This document shows positions 37,287 to 45,845 of a stretch of DNA of 64,000 nucleotides, piece after piece. The DNA comes from Palleronia sp. THAF1 (GTDB lineage Bacteria > Pseudomonadota > Alphaproteobacteria > Rhodobacterales > Rhodobacteraceae). The stretch is taken from the NCBI RefSeq assembly GCF_009363795.1, contig NZ_CP045420.1, forward strand, positions 725,001 to 789,000, written 5' to 3'. Each line of letters opens with the position of its first letter. Position 1 is the stretch's first letter. The notes under the pieces were generated by a model. That model worked only from the letters and a program-made list of their open reading frames with translations. It ran no database searches and had not been told where the DNA came from. A program made the translations under genes and the position numbers.

Positions 37287-38788
37287 TTCTTCTTCCCGAA
37301 GCCCGACAAGCCGGGGGGTAGGCCACCGCCGCCGCCGAAGGGATTCTGGCCGCCGCCAAACGGGTTGCCGCCGCCCATGCCGGGAATGCCGCCTTTGCCC
37401 ATCTGGGCCTGCGCCTGGGCGATCTGTTCTTCCGAGGGGCCACCCTTGCCCATCATCCCGGCCATGGCCTTCTTGAGCATGCCGCCCTTGCCCATCTTCT
37501 TCATCATATCCGCCATCTGACGGTGCATCTTCAGAAGCTTGTTCAGTTCGGACACTTCCAGACCCGCGCCCTTCGCGATCCGCTTCTTGCGGGAGGCCTG
37601 CAGGATCTGCGGGTTGGCGCGTTCCTTCTTGGTCATGGACTGGATCAGGGCGATCTGGCGGGTGAACACCTTGTCGTCCATGCCCGATTCCTGGACCTGC
37701 TTGGCCATCTTGTTCATGCCGGGCATCATGCCCATCATCCCTTCCATGCCGCCCATCTTGAGCATCTGCTCAAGCTGCGTGCGCAGGTCGTTCATGTTGA
37801 ACTGGCCCTTCTGGAAGCGCTTCATCATACGCTCGGCCTGCTCGGCCTCGATCGTGGCCTGCGCCTTTTCCACCAGCGCGACGATGTCGCCCATGCCAAG
37901 GATACGGCCGGCGATACGCTCTGGCTCGAATGTCTCAAGCGCGTCCATTTTTTCGCCAAGGCCGACGAACTTGATGGGCTTGCCAGTGACGGCCCGCATC
38001 GACAGGGCCGCACCGCCGCGACCGTCCCCGTCCATCCGCGTGAGGCAGACGCCGGTGACGCCGATCTTGTCGTCGAACTCGGTCGCGACGTTGACCGCGT
38101 CCTGACCGGTCAGGCCATCGACGACCAGCAGCGTTTCGCGCGGATTGGCGACGTCGCGCACTTCGGCGGCCTGCTGGATCAGCTCTTCGTCGATGTGCAG
38201 GCGGCCTGCGGTATCGAGTATGTAGACGTCGTATCCGCCAAGGCTGGCCTGCGTCTTGGCGCGCTTGGCGATCTGAACGGGGGTCTCACCCTTGACGATG
38301 GGCAGAGTGTCGACGCTGATCTGCACGCCCAGGATCTGCAACTGCTCCATCGCGGCGGGGCGGTTGGTGTCGAGAGATGCCATCAGCACGCGCTTGCCGT
38401 CACGGTCTTTCAGACGTTTGGCCAGTTTCGCGGTGGTGGTGGTTTTACCCGATCCCTGCAGGCCGACCATCAGGATCGGGGCGGGGGGGCTGTCGATCTT
38501 GAGTGCGCCGCGGTCCTCGTCGTCGCCGCCAAGGACGTGGATCAGCTCGTCATGGACGATCTTGACGACCTGCTGGCCCGGCGTAACGGACTTGGTGACG
38601 GCTTGGCCCGTGGCCTTCTCCTGCACGGCCTTTACGAAATCGCGGGCGACGGGAAGCGAGACGTCTGCTTCCAGCAGGGCCACGCGGACTTCGCGCAGGG
38701 CGGTTTTGACGTCGTCGTCGGACAGCGCGCCCTGCTTGGTCAGCCGGTCGAAGACGCCGCCAAGGCGGTCTGACAGGTTGTCGAACAT
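37283..38788 (-). CDS. ffh: Signal recognition particle protein Ffh (SRP54)
   Basis: The GTPase of SRP, which targets membrane proteins co-translationally with 4.5S RNA. 501 residues: N domain, G domain with GLQGSGKTTT (G1), DTAGRLHID (G3) and LTRMDGDGRGGAAL, then a Met-rich M domain (QMLKMGGMEGMMGMMPGMNKM). The C-terminus has a Gly/Pro-rich extension after about residue 460. The start at 38788 is MFDNLSDRLGG. No 4.5S RNA was found beside it. Confidence 0.98.
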   Translation of the reverse strand: MFDNLSDRLGGVFDRLTKQGALSDDDVKTALREVRVALLEADVSLPVARDFVKAVQEKATGQAVTKSVTPGQQVVKIVHDELIHVLGGDDEDRGALKIDSPPAPILMVGLQGSGKTTTTAKLAKRLKDRDGKRVLMASLDTNRPAAMEQLQILGVQISVDTLPIVKGETPVQIAKRAKTQASLGGYDVYILDTAGRLHIDEELIQQAAEVRDVANPRETLLVVDGLTGQDAVNVATEFDDKIGVTGVCLTRMDGDGRGGAALSMRAVTGKPIKFVGLGEKMDALETFEPERIAGRILGMGDIVALVEKAQATIEAEQAERMMKRFQKGQFNMNDLRTQLEQMLKMGGMEGMMGMMPGMNKMAKQVQESGMDDKVFTRQIALIQSMTKKERANPQILQASRKKRIAKGAGLEVSELNKLLKMHRQMADMMKKMGKGGMLKKAMAGMMGKGGPSEEQIAQAQAQMGKGGIPGMGGGNPFGGGQNPFGGGGGLPPGLSGFGKKK

Positions 38789-38904
38789 GGGCGTAGTCCC
38801 CCGAAGCAAACGTAATTGGCCCCCGCGGGCGAAACTCGCTGGCGGGGGGCGATCCCGACGCGATGCCGGGACCGGAAGCTGTGACTTCCGGAATTGAGAG
38901 CCAG

Positions 38905-39246
38905 CTATGCGCGGCGCGCGCGCATGTCAAGATAGATGAGCAGGGCAGTGGCAAGGCCCATGGCTGCGATATGCCAGACTGGTGGCCCGACGAGCATGGT
39001 CTTCGCGGTAAAGCCGACGATCATGGTAATGAACAGGGCAAGCGCGGCGAGCCGGGCCAGGGGCGACCACAGGGCCAATGCGCCCAAAGTTTCAACCGTG
39101 CCGGTCACGAAACGTGGCCACTGGCCGAAACCGAGTGCATCATACAATGCAACGGTTCCGGCCGTGCCGGTCAGCTTGGTCAAGCCGAACCATAGAAAAC
39201 CCAGGGTCAACGCGGCGCGCAGACCCTGGCGCGCAGTATCAGTCAT
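38905..39246 (-). CDS. DoxX-like membrane protein
   Basis: A 113-residue inner-membrane protein with four hydrophobic segments: AALTLGFLWFGLTKL, FVTGTVETLGALALW, LAALALFITMIVGFTAK and WHIAAMGLATALLIYL. The FLWFGLTKL and VETLGALAL motifs suit the DoxX/DoxD-like family. Its start overlaps the preceding gene's stop by 8 bases. A LysR regulator is divergent from this pair and may control it. Confidence 0.75.
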   Translation of the reverse strand: MTDTARQGLRAALTLGFLWFGLTKLTGTAGTVALYDALGFGQWPRFVTGTVETLGALALWSPLARLAALALFITMIVGFTAKTMLVGPPVWHIAAMGLATALLIYLDMRARRA

Positions 39247-39724
39247 CGCGGTGTGCGGCGGCGGTCACGCTGTCGAACGCGTCTTCGCGCTGGCGTTCGA
39301 TATTGGCGGTCAGGTCGTCAAGGCGCGAAGACAGGTCTGCCAGATCCTGTTCTGGATCGCCTTCGCCGAAGACATAATCACGAGCTTGACGTACGCGGTC
39401 GGGCGCGAACCATGCGGTCAGAGCGGCGGGGATCGCGATGGCCGCAACGACCCCGGCAGCGATCATGGTGCCGTAAGAGGGTCGGTCGCTGGCCATTCCC
39501 GCGCGGACCTGTAGATCGTGCGACATGCCGTCGAGGCGGGACATGATTTTGCGGGCTTGGCCTTCGACATCAGACGATCCGCTGTCGAAGGCATCGTGGA
39601 CGCGATTCGACAGGTCATGTCCCAAACGACGGGTGCGGTCGGGATACATCGCGGCGGCCACGGCCGGAATGATCGTGGCGGCGGCTGCGATGGCGATGGC
39701 GGAATTGCGGGTGGTCGGGGTCAT
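39239..39724 (-). CDS. Hypothetical membrane-anchored protein
   Basis: 161 residues with an N-terminal hydrophobic segment (about 8-26, AIAIAAAATIIPAVAAAMY), a helical charged stretch, a second hydrophobic segment (about 85-106, YGTMIAAGVVAAIAIPAALTAW), and an acidic C-terminal helix DLADLSSRLDDLTANIERQRE. The layout suggests a two-helix membrane protein with coiled-coil parts. No family recognised. CGGAGAGCAAC precedes the ATG. It overlaps the DoxX gene. Confidence 0.7.
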   Translation of the reverse strand: MTPTTRNSAIAIAAAATIIPAVAAAMYPDRTRRLGHDLSNRVHDAFDSGSSDVEGQARKIMSRLDGMSHDLQVRAGMASDRPSYGTMIAAGVVAAIAIPAALTAWFAPDRVRQARDYVFGEGDPEQDLADLSSRLDDLTANIERQREDAFDSVTAAAHRDD

Positions 39725-39820
39725 GTTGCTCTCCGTAGGCAAAGGGTCGCAGGGTGAACCCGGCGCGACGGTCCTTGTTCCGTATGCGCTGTATCCTTGT
39801 CGGATGCAGTGCTGATGCCC

Positions 39821-39848
39821 TTGCGATGGCACACCCTTGGGTCATAAT
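39821..39848 (+). promoter_or_regulatory. Candidate promoter of the lysR gene
   Basis: TTGCGA (39821-39826) and CATAAT (39843-39848) with a 16-base spacer, 34 bases before the LysR ATG. The region downstream (ATATATGTAACATTGTTC) is AT-rich for this genome and could hold LysR sites. Confidence 0.4.
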
Positions 39849-39881
39849 ATATGTAACATTGTTCAAGGGCGCACAATCAAC

Positions 39882-40775
39882 ATGGCAATCAAGACTTGGG
39901 ATGAGGTGAGGACCGCCTATCAAGTGGCGCGGTCCGGCACTGTCAGCGGGGCGGCGTCGGTCCTTGGGGTGCACCATGCGACAGTGATCCGTCACATCGA
40001 CGCGCTGGAGGATCAGTTGGGCGTGAAGCTGTTTCAGCGCCACGCGCGGGGTTACACACCGACAGAAGCGGGTTTGGATCTGTTGCAGGTCGCACAAGCC
40101 GCCGACGATCAGTTCGCGCAGCTCGCAGGCCGCGTGCAGGGGCGTGGAGAGGCCGTATCGGGCGATCTGGTGGTGACATCGCTCGATTCGCTGTCACCGC
40201 TGCTGGCGCCGATCTTCACCGCCTTTCGGGCCCAGCATCCCGACGTGCTGATCCACCTGCTGGCGGGGGATCGCCTGTTCCGGCTGGAATACGGTGAGGC
40301 GCATGTCGCGATACGGGCGGGCGCGCCGCCCAGCGATCCCGATAACGTGGTGCAAAGCCTCGGGCATATGGATTTCGCGCTTTATGCGGGCGCGGCGTAT
40401 CTGGATGCGAAGGGTGCGCCGGGATCGGAGGACGATCTGGCGCAGCACGATTTCGTAGGACCGGAAGACCCCGACACGCGCGCCCCGTTTTACCGATGGC
40501 TTCATGATGCCGTTCCGAAAGAGCGGATCGTGTTCCGCACCTATGACCAACGCATCGCGCTGGATGCGGTGCGGGCGGGCGTCGGCCTTGGGTTCCACAG
40601 CTATACAACGGGATCGCGAGACGACGGCCTGACGCAAGTTCTGCCACCACGCGAGGAATGGCGCGTGCCGCTGTGGCTGGTCACCCACGTGGACCTGCAC
40701 CGCAGCGTGAAGGTCCAGGCGTTCCTGACGTTCCTGAAAGAGGCAGCCAAAGAGTGGCCGACGGCGCAGCTTTAG
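39882..40775 (+). CDS. LysR-family transcriptional regulator
   Basis: 297 residues. The N-terminal winged helix-turn-helix (YQVARSGTVSGAASVLGVHHATVIRHIDALEDQLGVKLF) is typical, followed by the periplasmic-binding-like effector domain. The HTH is of the subtype with HHATVIRHI. The start at 39882 (MAIKTWDEV) is preferred; the longer frame has an unlikely N-terminus. It is divergent from the DUF/DoxX pair. Its stop overlaps the ArsR stop by 4 bases, convergent. The ligand is unknown. Confidence 0.93.
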   Translation: MAIKTWDEVRTAYQVARSGTVSGAASVLGVHHATVIRHIDALEDQLGVKLFQRHARGYTPTEAGLDLLQVAQAADDQFAQLAGRVQGRGEAVSGDLVVTSLDSLSPLLAPIFTAFRAQHPDVLIHLLAGDRLFRLEYGEAHVAIRAGAPPSDPDNVVQSLGHMDFALYAGAAYLDAKGAPGSEDDLAQHDFVGPEDPDTRAPFYRWLHDAVPKERIVFRTYDQRIALDAVRAGVGLGFHSYTTGSRDDGLTQVLPPREEWRVPLWLVTHVDLHRSVKVQAFLTFLKEAAKEWPTAQL

Positions 40776-41110
40776 CCGTCGGACGGGTCGGATAGACGCT
40801 CGGAGACGAGGAACCGCTCGTAGTCGTCAAGGTTGACGGGATCGAACTGCCCGAACCCCTGCATCCACACGGACGCGCAGCGCAGAGCATCGGGTTCCAG
40901 CTTGCACCAGACCACGCGCCCGCGCCGTTCCTGAGCGATCAGGCCAGCGCGGGACAGGATGCCAAGGTGCTTGGATATGGCGGCCAGGGACATTTCGAAC
41001 GGTTGCGCCACATCCGTTACGGCCATGTCGTCTTCCAGTAGCATCGCAAGAATACGCCGCCGGGTTGGATCGGCGAGGGCTTGGAAGACAAGATCGAGCG
41101 GTTGGGACAT
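40772..41110 (-). CDS. ArsR-family winged-helix transcriptional regulator
   Basis: 112 residues: LVFQALADPTRRRILAMLL, then VTDVAQPFEMSLAAISKHLGILSRAGLI and RGRVVWCKL. This is the HTH of the subgroup that regulates by protein-protein or small-ligand contact; the metal-binding CxC motif of ArsR/SmtB is absent. No START-domain (AHSA1) gene, its usual partner, is adjacent. A copy of the dispersed repeat lies 71 bases upstream. Confidence 0.92.
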   Translation of the reverse strand: MSQPLDLVFQALADPTRRRILAMLLEDDMAVTDVAQPFEMSLAAISKHLGILSRAGLIAQERRGRVVWCKLEPDALRCASVWMQGFGQFDPVNLDDYERFLVSERLSDPSDG

Positions 41111-41180
41111 GGGGCATTTGCGCTTGGCGAGCCGCGGCGCGCAAGTGGTGTTGAGGTCGCGCAGGGCCGAGGTCTTGCCA

Positions 41181-41203
41181 TGAGTATTTGAGAAAACAAA
41201 GAA
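41181..41203 (+). repeat. Dispersed intergenic repeat, copy 3
   Basis: A 23-base block starting TGAGTATTTGAGAAAACAAA and ending GAA. Its reverse complement matches 45776-45798 at 22 of 23 positions. It has the same general form (GAG-TATTT-...-GAA) as the copies at 5578 and 54860. It lies in the gap between the ArsR gene and atpI. Confidence 0.8.
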
Positions 41204-41292
41204 TATGGGCGCCGTTACTCAACCGTTGCGTTGAATATGAATGGTATATGACGGTCGCGTTAAGATATTGATTTGACGACATTCTGGCAGTC

Positions 41293-41322
41293 TTGACCCC
41301 CTGAGCGCTTCCGGCGTAGGTA
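41293..41322 (+). promoter_or_regulatory. Candidate promoter of the atpIBEF operon
   Basis: TTGACC (41293-41298) and TAGGTA (41317-41322) with an 18-base spacer, about 27 bases before atpI. The gap 41111-41348 holds no gene; it contains this candidate and one repeat copy. Confidence 0.35.
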
Positions 41323-41348
41323 ACGGCCGACCGAGAGGGGGCCCCGCC

Positions 41349-41690
41349 ATGGTGGACGACGCGACACGCGCCCGCATGGAAGAGCTTGAGAAGAAGCTGG
41401 CCGCGCGCAAAAGGCGCGACGCGCCAGAGCCTTCGTCCCACGGTCAGGGCTATTCGGGGGGCGAGCTTGCCTACCGCATGGTCATCGAATTGGTCGTCGG
41501 CCTGGGGATGGGCTTCGGCATCGGGTACGGTCTGGATGTCCTGTTCGGGACGATGCCGATCTTCCTGGTGCTCTTCACCTTCCTGGGCTTCGCCGCCGGC
41601 ATCAACGTGATGCTGCGCACGGCGAAGGAAGTTAAGTTAGGCGTCGATGCGGCGGAAGCTGAAGCGGCATCGGAGCAAAAGAGGGAATAG
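41349..41690 (+). CDS. atpI: ATP synthase AtpI-like protein
   Basis: 113 residues. A charged N-terminus is followed by two helices, AYRMVIELVVGLGMGFGIGYGLD and MPIFLVLFTFLGFAAGINVML. AtpI assists c-ring assembly or Mg transport. The GYSGGELAYRMVIELV motif is typical of the alphaproteobacterial form. First gene of the Fo operon, 3 bases before atpB. Confidence 0.9.
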   Translation: MVDDATRARMEELEKKLAARKRRDAPEPSSHGQGYSGGELAYRMVIELVVGLGMGFGIGYGLDVLFGTMPIFLVLFTFLGFAAGINVMLRTAKEVKLGVDAAEAEAASEQKRE

Positions 41691-41693
41691 ATC

Positions 41694-42497
41694 GTGACCA
41701 AGGTGATCGGCATCGTACTGCTTGTCGTGGCGTTTCTGGCCACGCTCGTCTTCGCAGGCACGGGAGAGGGTCTGAACATCCACCCGATGGACCAGTTCGT
41801 GATCCAGCCGCTGTTCTCGGACGGTCGGGTCGGCATGTTCACGGTCAGCAACCTGACGCTTTGGATGGCGCTGGCGGTTCTTGCCACGGTGCTTCTGCTG
41901 GTCATCGGCACGCGCGGCCGCGCCGTCATCCCAAGCCGCGCTCAATCGGTCGCCGAACTGGCCTACGGCTTCGTCTACAAGATGGTCGAGGATGTCGCGG
42001 GCCGCGACGCTCTGAAGTACTTCCCCTACATCATGACGCTGTTCATGTTCATCGTCATGGCCAACAGCCTTGCGCTGATCCCGATGTCCTTCTCGACCAC
42101 CAGCCACATCGGCGTAACGGTCGTTCTGGCGCTGTTCGTGTTCCTGGGTGTGACCATCCTTGGCTTCGTCAAGAACGGCGCTTCGTTCCTGGGCTTGTTC
42201 TGGGTCAGCTCCGCTCCGCTGGTGCTGCGCCCGATCCTGGCAATCATCGAACTGATTTCCTACTTCGTGCGCCCTGTCAGCCATTCTGTCCGTCTGGCCG
42301 GTAACATCACCGCCGGTCACGCCGTGCTGAAGGTGTTCGCTGGCTTCGCCGGTGCGCTGGGTTTGTTCAGCATCGTCCCGGTGCTGGCGATCACGGCGAT
42401 CTACGCGCTCGAAGTGCTTGTGGCCTTCATCCAGGCCTACGTCTTCACGATCCTCACGTGCGTCTACCTCAAGGACGCGCTGCACCCGTCTCACTAA
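41694..42497 (+). CDS. atpB: F1Fo ATP synthase subunit a
   Basis: The stator half-channel subunit, 267 residues with about six helices. Arg200 in [13 protein letters not shown] is the essential Arg that faces the c-ring Glu. The start is GTG at 41694 (TKVIGIVLL follows); an unusual hydrophobic N-terminus (residues 4-22) precedes the normal [12 protein letters not shown] start, so the protein may carry a signal-like extra helix. Confidence 0.96.
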   Translation: MTKVIGIVLLVVAFLATLVFAGTGEGLNIHPMDQFVIQPLFSDGRVGMFTVSNLTLWMALAVLATVLLLVIGTRGRAVIPSRAQSVAELAYGFVYKMVEDVAGRDALKYFPYIMTLFMFIVMANSLALIPMSFSTTSHIGVTVVLALFVFLGVTILGFVKNGASFLGLFWVSSAPLVLRPILAIIELISYFVRPVSHSVRLAGNITAGHAVLKVFAGFAGALGLFSIVPVLAITAIYALEVLVAFIQAYVFTILTCVYLKDALHPSH

Positions 42498-42556
42498 CGC
42501 GGGCGGGGCGCTCTGCCCTGTCCTGACAACTGACTTCCAATCCAAGGAGAATGATC

Positions 42557-42793
42557 ATGGAAGGCGATATCGCAAACATGGGCCAGTTCATCGGTGCTGG
42601 CATCGCAGGTCTCGGCGCTGGCCTGGCCGCTCTGGGTGTTGGCAACGTGGCCGGCAACTTCCTGTCCGGCGCGCTGCGCAACCCGTCGGCTGCTGCCGGT
42701 CAGACCGCCACGCTGTTCATCGGCATCGCGTTCGCCGAAGCACTGGGCATCTTCTCGTTCCTGGTCGCCCTGCTGCTGATGTTCGCCGTCTAA
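42557..42793 (+). CDS. atpE: F1Fo ATP synthase subunit c
   Basis: The proton-carrying ring subunit: 78 residues, two helices. The polar loop is RNP at 41-43, and Glu61 in FAEALGIF is the ion-binding carboxylate. No sodium-type motif is evident, so proton use is likely. AAGGAGAATGATC precedes the ATG at 42557 ([10 protein letters not shown]); another ATG lies 6 bases upstream. Confidence 0.98.
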   Translation: MEGDIANMGQFIGAGIAGLGAGLAALGVGNVAGNFLSGALRNPSAAAGQTATLFIGIAFAEALGIFSFLVALLLMFAV

Positions 42794-42866
42794 GGTCTGA
42801 CCTGATGCTCTTCGTGGCCGGGGGCGCTCTGCATCCCCGGTCGACCGACTTCAGAAGGATGCTTTG

Positions 42867-43412
42867 ATGGCGACCGAATCCAGAGAAGCCGCGCTGGGAG
42901 CCGGGCACGAGACCGCCACCGGCATGCCTCAGCTCGACTTTACCACGCTGCCGAACCAGATTTTCTGGCTTCTCATCGCGCTTGGCGCGATCTACTTCGT
43001 GCTGTCCCGAGTGGCGTTGCCGCGGATTGAATCCGTGCTGTCCGAACGTCAGGGCACGATTACCAATGATATTGCCGCCGCCGAAGAGCTGAAGCTCAAG
43101 GCTGCGGAGGCCGAAAAAGCTTACGATCAGGCGCTGGCAGATGCCCGCGCCGAGGCGAACCGCATCGCGGAAGAGAACAAGGCCGAGATGCGCGCTGAAC
43201 TCGACGCCGCGATGGAACGTGCGGATGCAGAGATCGCGGCGCAGCAATCGGAAAGCGAGGCCCGGATCGCCGAGATCCAGGCCAGCGCGACCGAGAACGT
43301 CGAGAAGGTGGCCAAGGACACCGCGCAAGCCATCGTGGCGGCATTCGGCGGCGCTGCCGACGAAGGCTCCGTGAACGCAGCGGTCGACCGCAAGATGGGA
43401 GGCACGGCATGA
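42867..43412 (+). CDS. atpF2: F1Fo ATP synthase subunit b' (AtpG/AtpF2)
   Basis: The second stator stalk subunit of phototroph- and alphaproteobacteria-type enzymes. 181 residues: [28 protein letters not shown] is the membrane part, and a long Ala/Glu helix follows. The ATG at 42867 is preferred to the TTG at 42864. Its stop overlaps the atpF start (ATGA). Confidence 0.93.
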   Translation: MATESREAALGAGHETATGMPQLDFTTLPNQIFWLLIALGAIYFVLSRVALPRIESVLSERQGTITNDIAAAEELKLKAAEAEKAYDQALADARAEANRIAEENKAEMRAELDAAMERADAEIAAQQSESEARIAEIQASATENVEKVAKDTAQAIVAAFGGAADEGSVNAAVDRKMGGTA

Positions 43413-43966
43413 ACCGTTATATCGCCATCGCCGCCGCACTGATCCCGGCACAGGCCTTCGCGGCCGAGGGCGCTTTCCTCGACCTCGACAACACCGACTT
43501 CGTGGTGACGCTAGGCTTCGCGATCTTCATCGGCATCCTGCTGTACTACAAGATCCCGTCGACCTTGCTGGGAATGCTCGACAATCGTGCCGAAGGCATC
43601 AAGGCCGACTTGGCCGAAGCACGTGAGTTGCGGGAAGAAGCGCAGACGCTGCTGGCCTCCTACGAGCGCAAGCAGAAGGATGTGCAGGCGCAGGCCGATC
43701 GCATCGTCGAAAACGCGCGGGCTGAAGCCGAGGCGAATGCCGAAAAGGCCAAGGCTGAACTGGCAACCTCGGTCGAGCGCCGTCTTGCCGCTGCCAAGGA
43801 CCAGATCGCGCAGGCCGAGGATGACGCCAAGCGGCAAATCCGCAGCCGTGCCGTGGACGTGGCTATTGCCGCCGCCCGTCAGGTTCTGGCCGAGCAAATG
43901 GATGCGTCCCGTCGCAACACGACAATCGACGAGTCCATCGAAACGGTGCGCGCAAAGCTGCACTAG
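43409..43966 (+). CDS. atpF: F1Fo ATP synthase subunit b
   Basis: The main stator stalk subunit, 185 residues. A cleavable-looking N-terminal segment ([21 protein letters not shown]) is followed by the membrane helix [19 protein letters not shown] and a long stalk helix. Such a signal-like N-terminus is usual for this group's b subunit. Overlaps b' by 4 bases and ends the operon. Confidence 0.96.
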   Translation: MNRYIAIAAALIPAQAFAAEGAFLDLDNTDFVVTLGFAIFIGILLYYKIPSTLLGMLDNRAEGIKADLAEARELREEAQTLLASYERKQKDVQAQADRIVENARAEAEANAEKAKAELATSVERRLAAAKDQIAQAEDDAKRQIRSRAVDVAIAAARQVLAEQMDASRRNTTIDESIETVRAKLH

Positions 43967-44000
43967 GTCCGAACGAGGCCAGTCCGCCAGGGAGAAAAAT

Positions 44001-44030
44001 AACCCGTCGCGAGAAATCGCGGCGGGTTTT
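44001..44030 (+). terminator. Rho-independent terminator of the Fo operon
   Basis: A 12-bp stem (AACCCGTCGCGA with TCGCGGCGGGTT, one T-G pair) closed by a GAAA tetraloop and followed by TTCTTATG. It sits 34 bases after the atpF stop. Confidence 0.93.
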
Positions 44031-44062
44031 CTTATGTCCGTGCCCAGTCCTCGCACACAAAA

Positions 44063-44089
44063 AAGGCCCGCGGGGATGCCGCGGGCCTT
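44063..44089 (-). terminator. Rho-independent terminator of the OmpA-lipoprotein gene
   Basis: An 11-bp stem (AAGGCCCGCGG with CCGCGGGCCTT) and 5-base loop. The minus strand runs into TTTTTTGTGTG. It is 24 bases past the stop of the gene at 44114-44773, tail to tail with the Fo terminator. Confidence 0.92.
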
Positions 44090-44113
44090 CTGTCGTCCGG
44101 GGTGATCCGAAGC

Positions 44114-44773
44114 TTACTGTTGATTCGGGCGGATCACGATCTGCACGCGGCGGTTCAGCTGACGCCCCTGTGCCGAATCGTTCGACGCGACCGGGCGGCT
44201 TTCGCCGTAACCCACGGCCCGCAGGCGCGACGGGGATACGTTGTTCGCGACCAGCACCTGCGTGATCGCCTGTGCACGGCGCTGCGACAGGTTCTGGTTG
44301 TAGGCGTCGGAACCGGTGGAATCGGTGTGGCCCTGCACCTCGATGGTCGAGGCAGAGTACTTGTTCAGGTTCGCCGCCAGCTGACGCAGATCGCCGTTCA
44401 GGTTCATGTTCAGCTGCGCGCTGTCGGTGTCGAACAGGATGTCCTGCGGCATACGCACGATCAGTTCGGACCCGGTGTTCTCGATGATGATGCCCGTGCC
44501 CAGTTGCGCACGCAGTTCGGCGGCCTGGCGTTCCAATACGGAACCGACGGCAGCACCCGCGCCGCCACCGACGACCGCTCCGATCAACGCGTTGCGCTGG
44601 CGGTCATTGGCGTCGTCTCCCTGGCTGGCACCGGCCAGCGCGCCCACGGCGGCACCGACAAGTGCGCCGTTGCGCACGCGATCCGGCTCTCCGGTGGTGG
44701 GGGAAGTCACGCAACCGGCCAGCGTCAGGCTGGCGGCGGTGGCGGTAAGAAGGGTGATCTTGGTGAAGGTCAT
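44114..44773 (-). CDS. OmpA-family outer membrane lipoprotein
   Basis: 219 residues. The signal ends in lipobox LAGC (Cys21). A glycine-zipper segment (GALVGAAVGALAGAS, GAVVGGGAGAAVGSVL) follows, then a C-terminal OmpA domain with DILFDTDSAQLN, VQGHTDSTGSDAYNQNLSQRRA and NRRVQIVI. It resembles the YiaD/Pal-like group that links the outer membrane to peptidoglycan. Monocistronic with its own terminator. Confidence 0.92.
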   Translation of the reverse strand: MTFTKITLLTATAASLTLAGCVTSPTTGEPDRVRNGALVGAAVGALAGASQGDDANDRQRNALIGAVVGGGAGAAVGSVLERQAAELRAQLGTGIIIENTGSELIVRMPQDILFDTDSAQLNMNLNGDLRQLAANLNKYSASTIEVQGHTDSTGSDAYNQNLSQRRAQAITQVLVANNVSPSRLRAVGYGESRPVASNDSAQGRQLNRRVQIVIRPNQQ

Positions 44774-44882
44774 GGGATCCTCTGAAATCGGTTGAGATGC
44801 ACATCTCTTGCGCGCGTATCTATTCCAAATGGGCAGGTTTCACAGTCCCGTTGCCGAAAACGTGCGCGGGAAACCGCCAAGA

Positions 44883-45719
44883 TCAGAAGCCGGTGCGCGC
44901 TGCCTCATCCGCCAGCAAAGCGCGTTTCACCGGCAACCCCCAGTGGTAACCGCCCAGAGCGCCGGTCTGGCGCAGGGCACGGTGGCAGGGGATCAGCCAG
45001 CTGATCGGGTTGCGCCCCACGGCCGTGCCCACGGCGCGATGCGCTTTCGGATGGCCGATGGCGCGCGCGATCTCGGCATAGGTGGTCACATGTCCTTCGG
45101 GGATCGCCAACAGCGCCTCCCAGACCTTGATCTGGAACGGGCCGCCCATCAGGTGCAGCCGATGCTCGCCGGTACCGTGAAGCGCGGCGAAATGCGGGGC
45201 CAGAGCCGCTTCGTCCTGCAGATAGGTGGCGGAAGGCCAGCGCGCGGACAGGTCATCGTAAGCAACCGTATCGCCGTCTTCTTCGGTGAAGGCCAGTCCT
45301 GCCAGACCGCGTTCCGTCGCCATGCCCAGCATCCGCCCGAATGGGCCGTCCGCGTAGGCGTACCGAATCGTCAGTCCCTCGCCCTTGCGCGCGTAGTCAC
45401 CTGGGCTCATCGCTTCCCACCGCAGGAACAGATCGTGCAGGCGCGATGTGCCGGAGAGCCCCGTCTGACCTGCGACATCCAGCAGCGTGTGCCGCTCGTC
45501 CAACAGCCGCTTGGCATGGCCCAGCGTCAGGAATTGCTGGAACCGCTTGGGACTGACCCCGGCCCAGCGCGAGAACAGGCGCTGGAAGTGCGCAGGGCTC
45601 AGGTCCATCTCGGCGGCGATGTCCTCAAGGCTCAGGTCGCGGCCTTGATCCAGCCGGTCGATGGCCCGGCGCATGAGCAGCCAGTGGTAGCGGGATTCGA
45701 TCTCTGTCATTTGGGTCAT
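44883..45719 (-). CDS. AraC-HTH fused to methylated-DNA-cysteine methyltransferase (Ada-like)
   Basis: 278 residues from MTQMTEIESRYHW. The N-terminal AraC-type HTH (LEDIAAEMDLSPAHFQRLFSRWAGVSPKRF) is followed by the suicide methyltransferase domain with the active-site motif LIPCHRAL. It repairs O6-methylguanine and may regulate repair genes. The N-terminal Zn-Cys methyl-phosphotriester domain of E. coli Ada is missing, so sensing must differ. A repeat copy lies 57 bases upstream of the start. Confidence 0.92.
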   Translation of the reverse strand: MTQMTEIESRYHWLLMRRAIDRLDQGRDLSLEDIAAEMDLSPAHFQRLFSRWAGVSPKRFQQFLTLGHAKRLLDERHTLLDVAGQTGLSGTSRLHDLFLRWEAMSPGDYARKGEGLTIRYAYADGPFGRMLGMATERGLAGLAFTEEDGDTVAYDDLSARWPSATYLQDEAALAPHFAALHGTGEHRLHLMGGPFQIKVWEALLAIPEGHVTTYAEIARAIGHPKAHRAVGTAVGRNPISWLIPCHRALRQTGALGGYHWGLPVKRALLADEAARTGF

Positions 45720-45775
45720 GGCCTCAAGATACGCGCCCGCAACGCGCCCGACGACCCGGAACCTGCGCATCCCCC

Positions 45776-45798
45776 TTCTTTGTTTTCACAAATACTCA
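45776..45798 (-). repeat. Dispersed intergenic repeat, copy 4
   Basis: A 23-base block, TTCTTTGTTTTCACAAATAC plus TCA on the plus strand, matching the reverse complement of 41181-41203 at 22 of 23 positions. It lies in the divergent gap between the Ada-like gene and nth. Confidence 0.8.
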
Positions 45799-45845
45799 CG
45801 ACCCGAAGCTGGACAGAGGCGCAACGCCGGTGCAGGAACGCGCCC

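Noticed and set aside
38789-38904. A 4.5S (SRP) RNA gene next to ffh
   Set aside because: The region has a CCGGAAG-N6-CTTCCGG hairpin (38872-38891), but the conserved GGTCAGG...GGAAGCAGCC core of SRP RNA is absent.
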